From Microcaldota archaeon (GTDB lineage Archaea; Micrarchaeota; Micrarchaeia; Burarchaeales; Fermentimicrarchaeaceae), in assembly GCA_026396455.1 (NCBI GenBank), contig JAPLWT010000058.1, positions 1-26,122 of the forward strand: a stretch of 26,122 bases of DNA, in the 5' to 3' direction. The position numbers were made by a program, and so were the translations under genes. Shown here in pieces: positions 22,551 to 26,122 of this stretch. The notes below the pieces were generated by a model. It did no database searches and was not told the DNA's origin. It saw only the letters and a list, made by a program, of their open reading frames with translations. Every line of letters begins with the position of its first letter. Positions within the stretch are counted from its first letter, which is position 1.

Positions 22551-23084
22551 CTAGGATTGTACTCCGTATACCCACTGTGTTCTGGTTGTGCTGTCACCGG
22601 AAGTGCATGCAGTGAAGTTTGCCTTCTCGTACCAGTTCACTGAGCTGGTTGGTGTGAGACCACTCTGCAAAGTGACCGCAGTCGTGTCTATCAATGAGCC
22701 CGCGCATGCCCCTGCGAATGTTGTCGCTCCGCCAACCTTAACACATGCTGGAGGAGATACTGTGAAGTTCACTGTTACATCTATGTTCACTGTGCCGGTA
22801 TTCTCTACTATAAATATCGGTGTTCCGTCAGACTGTATAGTTCCACCAGTCACACGTGCATTTATGCAATCATCTGTCCCATCGGTTGAGTTGAACTCTA
22901 TATTATGTGTTGCCGCACCGCCACCGGTTGCGGTTACTGCACTCTCTCCTGGCAGAGTCACTGTGAAAGACTCCACAGATGCTATGTTGAAGTAAGTCAC
23001 TGTAGTTGTGTACACTTGCGCGTATACCGCTGATGCAAGCACCAGCAGCAGGGTTGCTGTCAGAAGGGTTTTTTTAAGGTTCAT
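22551..23084 (-). CDS. Small secreted protein sharing the C-terminal domain of the giant protein
   Basis: 177 aa with a clear Sec signal peptide (MNLKKTLLTATLLLVLASAVYA). The mature part, from about 38, contains SFTVTLPGESAV, IEFNSTDGTDD, GTPIFIVENTGTVNI and ANFTACTSGDSTTRTQ. These line up in order with the last 140 residues of the giant protein encoded next to it. It has Cys residues and several sequons and no membrane anchor. Good Shine-Dalgarno (GAGGTGGT). I infer an abundant surface-layer or fibre subunit, because a single domain is exported alone. The family is not recognised. Confidence 0.72.
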   Translation of the reverse strand: MNLKKTLLTATLLLVLASAVYAQVYTTTVTYFNIASVESFTVTLPGESAVTATGGGAATHNIEFNSTDGTDDCINARVTGGTIQSDGTPIFIVENTGTVNIDVTVNFTVSPPACVKVGGATTFAGACAGSLIDTTAVTLQSGLTPTSSVNWYEKANFTACTSGDSTTRTQWVYGVQS

Positions 23085-23099
23085 TTTACCACCTCACGG

Positions 23100-23116
23100 A
23101 CGCCGACCATTGGCGT
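23100..23116. repeat. Hairpin in the 5' region of the small secreted protein gene
   Basis: ACGCC and GGCGT form a 5-bp stem with a 7-nt loop, 16 bp upstream of the ATG at 23084 and just above the Shine-Dalgarno. It could be a leader structure. Confidence 0.35.
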
Positions 23117-23118
23117 TC

Positions 23119-23128
23119 AAATATTAAA
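23119..23128 (-). promoter_or_regulatory. TATA-like box for the small secreted protein gene
   Basis: On the minus strand TTTAATATTT is about 35-44 bp upstream of ATG 23084. It sits between two hairpins. Confidence 0.4.
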
Positions 23129-23133
23129 CAATT

Positions 23134-23154
23134 GAGACGGGTTTCCCCGTTCTC
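23134..23154 (-). terminator. Hairpin after the giant surface protein gene
   Basis: GAGA-CGGG pairs with CCCG-TCTC around a 4-nt loop with one bulged T, an 8-bp stem 32 bp past the giant gene's stop. An AT-rich stretch follows on the minus strand. It may terminate or protect the giant mRNA. Confidence 0.4.
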
Positions 23155-23185
23155 AGCATGAAATGAATTTTTCTTTTTCATAAAA

Positions 23186-26122
23186 TCACGATGAAGTTGC
23201 ATTATTCTTCAGGGTTCTGCTTGTGGCGTCATCAACGCTGGCTCCAGAGAAATCCGCCCAGAGCCAAGCATTCTGAGAGCCAGTGGGAGCAATTGAACTC
23301 GCGACCGGCCATCCTGCCGTTGTTATTGTTGTTGCCCCAACTGGGTTGTTGTCTGTATCTCCCTTCAGGGTCATGCTTGCCGGAAGAGCGGTATCAAGGT
23401 AGACGTACCAGTTGAGAGTGACAGTCCCGGTATTTGTGAACACGAAAATCGGTGTGCCGCTTGTCTGGCATGTCGCAGTCCCCGCCAAACATGGATCAAT
23501 ATTGCTTGCGGTATTTCCCCCTGTCAGATTGAACTCTATGCCTGCAGTTGCATTCCCTCCTTCAGCAGCAACTATGGCGATCTGCCCAGGAAGAGTTATT
23601 GTGAACCCTACTACTTGGGCTATTATCGTAACATAAGCTGAATCAGTATTATTGGTGGGAGGATTGTTGTTCGTTAGAGAAGAACTGAAATTAGCATCCA
23701 AGGCTCTTGTGTCGGGAGGTATTCCAGTTGCATTTACTGTCCAGTTTAGTGTGCATGAGTTGCCATGCGATAGAGAACCGCATGACTGGCTGTTGGTACC
23801 TGTATAGAAAGGCGTTGCTCCTCCAGTTGTGCTTATCAATGTATCTGGAGTTTCTCCGCTGTTGTTATACCTTATAGTTCCACTAACAGTTCCACAGCTC
23901 AAGTCAGCTGGTTGTGTTGAACATTGGGCAGTTGCATTTGCTGTGAAATTGTTGTATTGCATTATCTGACACGGAATCCCAGAAGTGCAGCTTGTAGAGT
24001 TAATCACAGAGCCTGTAGTCCAGCTGACCTGCAAAATCCTTGTTGAGAAATTGAATGTCTGGTCGCTTGAATTATCTATGTAATTTCTTGTTACATTAGC
24101 GTAAAATCGCCATCCGTATACGTTGGGTGAAGTGGCGGTATAGGAATCATTCCATATTATTGCAGTCTTTACGGTGCCGCTCACAGGGACCCATGAGCTG
24201 TTCTGCCATCCTGAACCGGTGAAGTTGTTTGAGAAGATATAACCCGAGAGGTAGCCGTAGTTTGTTGTGACGTTTATCGAGAAGTTCACAACATCGTTCG
24301 GCTTCGCATTAGAGTTGTTGTTCTGCGGGTTTGTGAATGTTATGCTGGGCAGCCAGTAACCATACCTCAAATCGGCATTCCCGCTCGAGGCTGTCCTATT
24401 TATGAAGACATACTCAATCCCATTACCGCTCCAGTTGAATTTTGCATTTATTCTTGTTAGAACATAACTGTTCAGTTCCTCCTGTGTGGCTGCCGAACTC
24501 CAGCCAGTACCTGCACTCCACATCGAATAGCGCACATCGTTGGCATTGGTGCTGACTGTGCCATTGTTCCAGAAAACAAACAGGGTACCGACTCCATCAG
24601 ACGCAATTGTTGGATCGGACACCGTTTCTGTCGCAATTGTTTGAGCAGCAGACCACGTGGCACCTCTGTCGGTTGAGTTCTTGATTGTAACACTGGAACC
24701 GGTGGTGTACACCACATAGATGGTGTTATTCATTATCACTCCTGAATGTGCTCCGGCGATGAAAGTTCCTGCTGTTATTGAGCCACCGGTCCAAGTTGTA
24801 CCGCCATTAACTGTTCTATTTATCTGTATATCACTATTGCTCGCATTAAAATACGGGACGTATACCTCTTCAGTGCTGCCAGAAATATTTACTATTATAT
24901 TCGGGGAAGCTCCCACATTAACATCCCCAGTCATGTTCTTCCTTGTCATTGTCGGAAGATTCCCGCCGTACAGGGTTGAATTATCAACTATAATTGCCTC
25001 TATTGATCCAGCATCATCCACCCATGCCACCCAGATGTTTTTTCCTATTCCGAACTCTGCTGATACATAGGCACCTGCCAAGTTGCTTGAGCCGGTTCCG
25101 TCGAACCACTTCGGAGCAACATTGCTGATATAGGAAGACCACGTCACTCCCTCATCGGAAGAGTTCATGTATTGTATGTCATAACCGCTGGCACCGCCGT
25201 TCCAGACGACGAACACGTTCGTTCCGCTACAGGCAATTGCGACTTCAGAGGCGGCAACGGGGTTGTCTCCTGTTGCACTCCCATCCAACTTCTTGGAGGT
25301 CCAAGTTATTCCATCTGTGGATTTGAAATACGATACGTTTGTTGTCCCGTTTATAGCAACCACGTGAATTGCGTTGTTAGTCCTGCAGATTGCCCTCCCA
25401 GAAGCTCTGAAGGGCTCTGTTTCGCCCAAGGTGCTGTATATTACTGTTGAATTGAACCCGAACTTCGCCCTCTCCCCTTCCTTGAAACCATGCGGGAATA
25501 TTATGTAGAAGGAGCCGGTACCACTTTCCAAATCTATATTGAAGTCAGAGAAGCGGATGTTTGGAGTGAGGTTCGCAAGGGGGTAATTCCGCATGCTTGC
25601 TATATCCTCCCCAAGCTTAACAGCATCATCAGCCTTCAATATATTTGAGAAATACTTTCCCCGAAACTCCCTGAAGCACCCAGGCTTCGCCGCATCATCC
25701 TCGGAGTTGCAGTTTTTTGCATCGTTCCATAAACCCTCGTCTATTGTGAAGCTAGCTTTCCAATTGGTTTCGTTTATCTCCTCAAAATTCCAGTTGAAGT
25801 ACGAGTCGATATACTCCTGCTGCAGAATTTCAATATGTCTCGTGGAAATGGAAGCGATGCGGCCTGTATACGAAGGTTCAATTGGATTGTTATTGACGCC
25901 GTGGCTTATTTCTTCGGGTATGGGCTCCTGAGGAGGGGGAGTATTTGCAGTTTCGTTTATGGTCAAGTTTTCATCAGGCAGGTTTGCAAGAGTAGTGTTT
26001 TCTGTTGGGGAGTAGTTGTCAAGCTGGGTGAGGTTATCAGCTACAGAATCCAGCAGCAAATGCCTTTCGGGCTGCCTGTAGGGATTGGTTATGAAACTTT
26101 CAGCAAGAGAGGATGCTGACAG
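23186..26122 (-). CDS. Giant secreted surface protein with BNR/Asp-box propeller, 5' end outside window
   Basis: At least 978 residues; the frame is still open at the right edge, so the start and any signal peptide are missing. Counting from the first codon in the window, a Pro/Asn-rich linker (about 40-85) precedes an unrecognised domain to about 235. Four Asp-box repeats follow (STDGITW, SSDEGVTW, NGGTTW, STDRGATW at about 267-274, 321-328, 438-444, 482-490), the mark of sialidase-like beta-propellers. Ig-like domains cover about 590-830, with paired Cys. The last 140 residues match the neighbouring small secreted protein. It carries dozens of N-x-S/T sequons. There is no C-terminal anchor. 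It is likely an adhesin or matrix protein; catalysis cannot be claimed. Confidence 0.78.
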   Translation of the reverse strand: MSASSLAESFITNPYRQPERHLLLDSVADNLTQLDNYSPTENTTLANLPDENLTINETANTPPPQEPIPEEISHGVNNNPIEPSYTGRIASISTRHIEILQQEYIDSYFNWNFEEINETNWKASFTIDEGLWNDAKNCNSEDDAAKPGCFREFRGKYFSNILKADDAVKLGEDIASMRNYPLANLTPNIRFSDFNIDLESGTGSFYIIFPHGFKEGERAKFGFNSTVIYSTLGETEPFRASGRAICRTNNAIHVVAINGTTNVSYFKSTDGITWTSKKLDGSATGDNPVAASEVAIACSGTNVFVVWNGGASGYDIQYMNSSDEGVTWSSYISNVAPKWFDGTGSSNLAGAYVSAEFGIGKNIWVAWVDDAGSIEAIIVDNSTLYGGNLPTMTRKNMTGDVNVGASPNIIVNISGSTEEVYVPYFNASNSDIQINRTVNGGTTWTGGSITAGTFIAGAHSGVIMNNTIYVVYTTGSSVTIKNSTDRGATWSAAQTIATETVSDPTIASDGVGTLFVFWNNGTVSTNANDVRYSMWSAGTGWSSAATQEELNSYVLTRINAKFNWSGNGIEYVFINRTASSGNADLRYGYWLPSITFTNPQNNNSNAKPNDVVNFSINVTTNYGYLSGYIFSNNFTGSGWQNSSWVPVSGTVKTAIIWNDSYTATSPNVYGWRFYANVTRNYIDNSSDQTFNFSTRILQVSWTTGSVINSTSCTSGIPCQIMQYNNFTANATAQCSTQPADLSCGTVSGTIRYNNSGETPDTLISTTGGATPFYTGTNSQSCGSLSHGNSCTLNWTVNATGIPPDTRALDANFSSSLTNNNPPTNNTDSAYVTIIAQVVGFTITLPGQIAIVAAEGGNATAGIEFNLTGGNTASNIDPCLAGTATCQTSGTPIFVFTNTGTVTLNWYVYLDTALPASMTLKGDTDNNPVGATTITTAGWPVASSIAPTGSQNAWLWADFSGASVDDATSRTLKNNATSS

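Noticed and set aside
1..26122. CRISPR array
   Set aside because: No regularly spaced direct repeats of 24-40 bp were seen.

Overview
The window is archaeal. Most genes are preceded by TATA-type boxes 20-35 bp upstream of leaderless or short-leader starts. Three small proteins carry class III (archaeal prepilin) signal peptides, there are two archaeal-type FtsZ genes, and a serine tRNA is interrupted by an intron with a bulge-helix-bulge. The third pilin's QTALEYLITYGWA start and the unusual position of the tRNA intron resemble DPANN lineages such as Diapherotrites or Micrarchaeota. That placement is an inference; no marker gene here settles it.

Layout. At 1-1135 an IS200/IS605-type TnpB runs off the left edge. 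At 1369-3293 lie an archaeal GH133-type amylo-alpha-1,6-glucosidase and tRNA-Ser(CGA) with a 19-nt T-loop intron. From 3359 to 7991 there is a mixed set: a beta-helix surface protein, a glutaredoxin, a Cys-rich lipoprotein, a 7TM sensor paired with a cytoplasmic DUF835/KaiC-like protein, a small membrane protein and an EF-Tu domain-2-like protein. From 8065 to 13575 a type IV pilus-like locus holds two pilins, a winged-helix/coiled-coil protein, a secretion ATPase, two TadC-type membrane proteins and a third pilin. An ATP-dependent DNA ligase follows at 13715-15466. At 15656-17961 two FtsZ paralogs flank a 30-codon gene. From 17990 to the right edge all genes are on the minus strand: SpoIIM/DUF95, a MinD-like ATPase, a frameshifted exported protein, a membrane-anchored exported protein, a 53-aa protein, and two secreted proteins that share a C-terminal domain.

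How they may work together. The pilus ATPase and its two membrane platforms should assemble the class III pilins. The FtsZ pair, SpoIIM and the MinD-like ATPase form a division/positioning neighbourhood. The MinD-like gene overlaps the end of an operon of exported proteins, so it may place an envelope structure rather than, or as well as, the division ring. The most notable observations are the T-loop tRNA intron, the tandem FtsZ2-type genes with the microprotein between them, and the unrecognised MinD-linked envelope operon. Several starts given here are ATG codons downstream of the longest possible GTG or TTG start, chosen from Shine-Dalgarno and TATA spacing.
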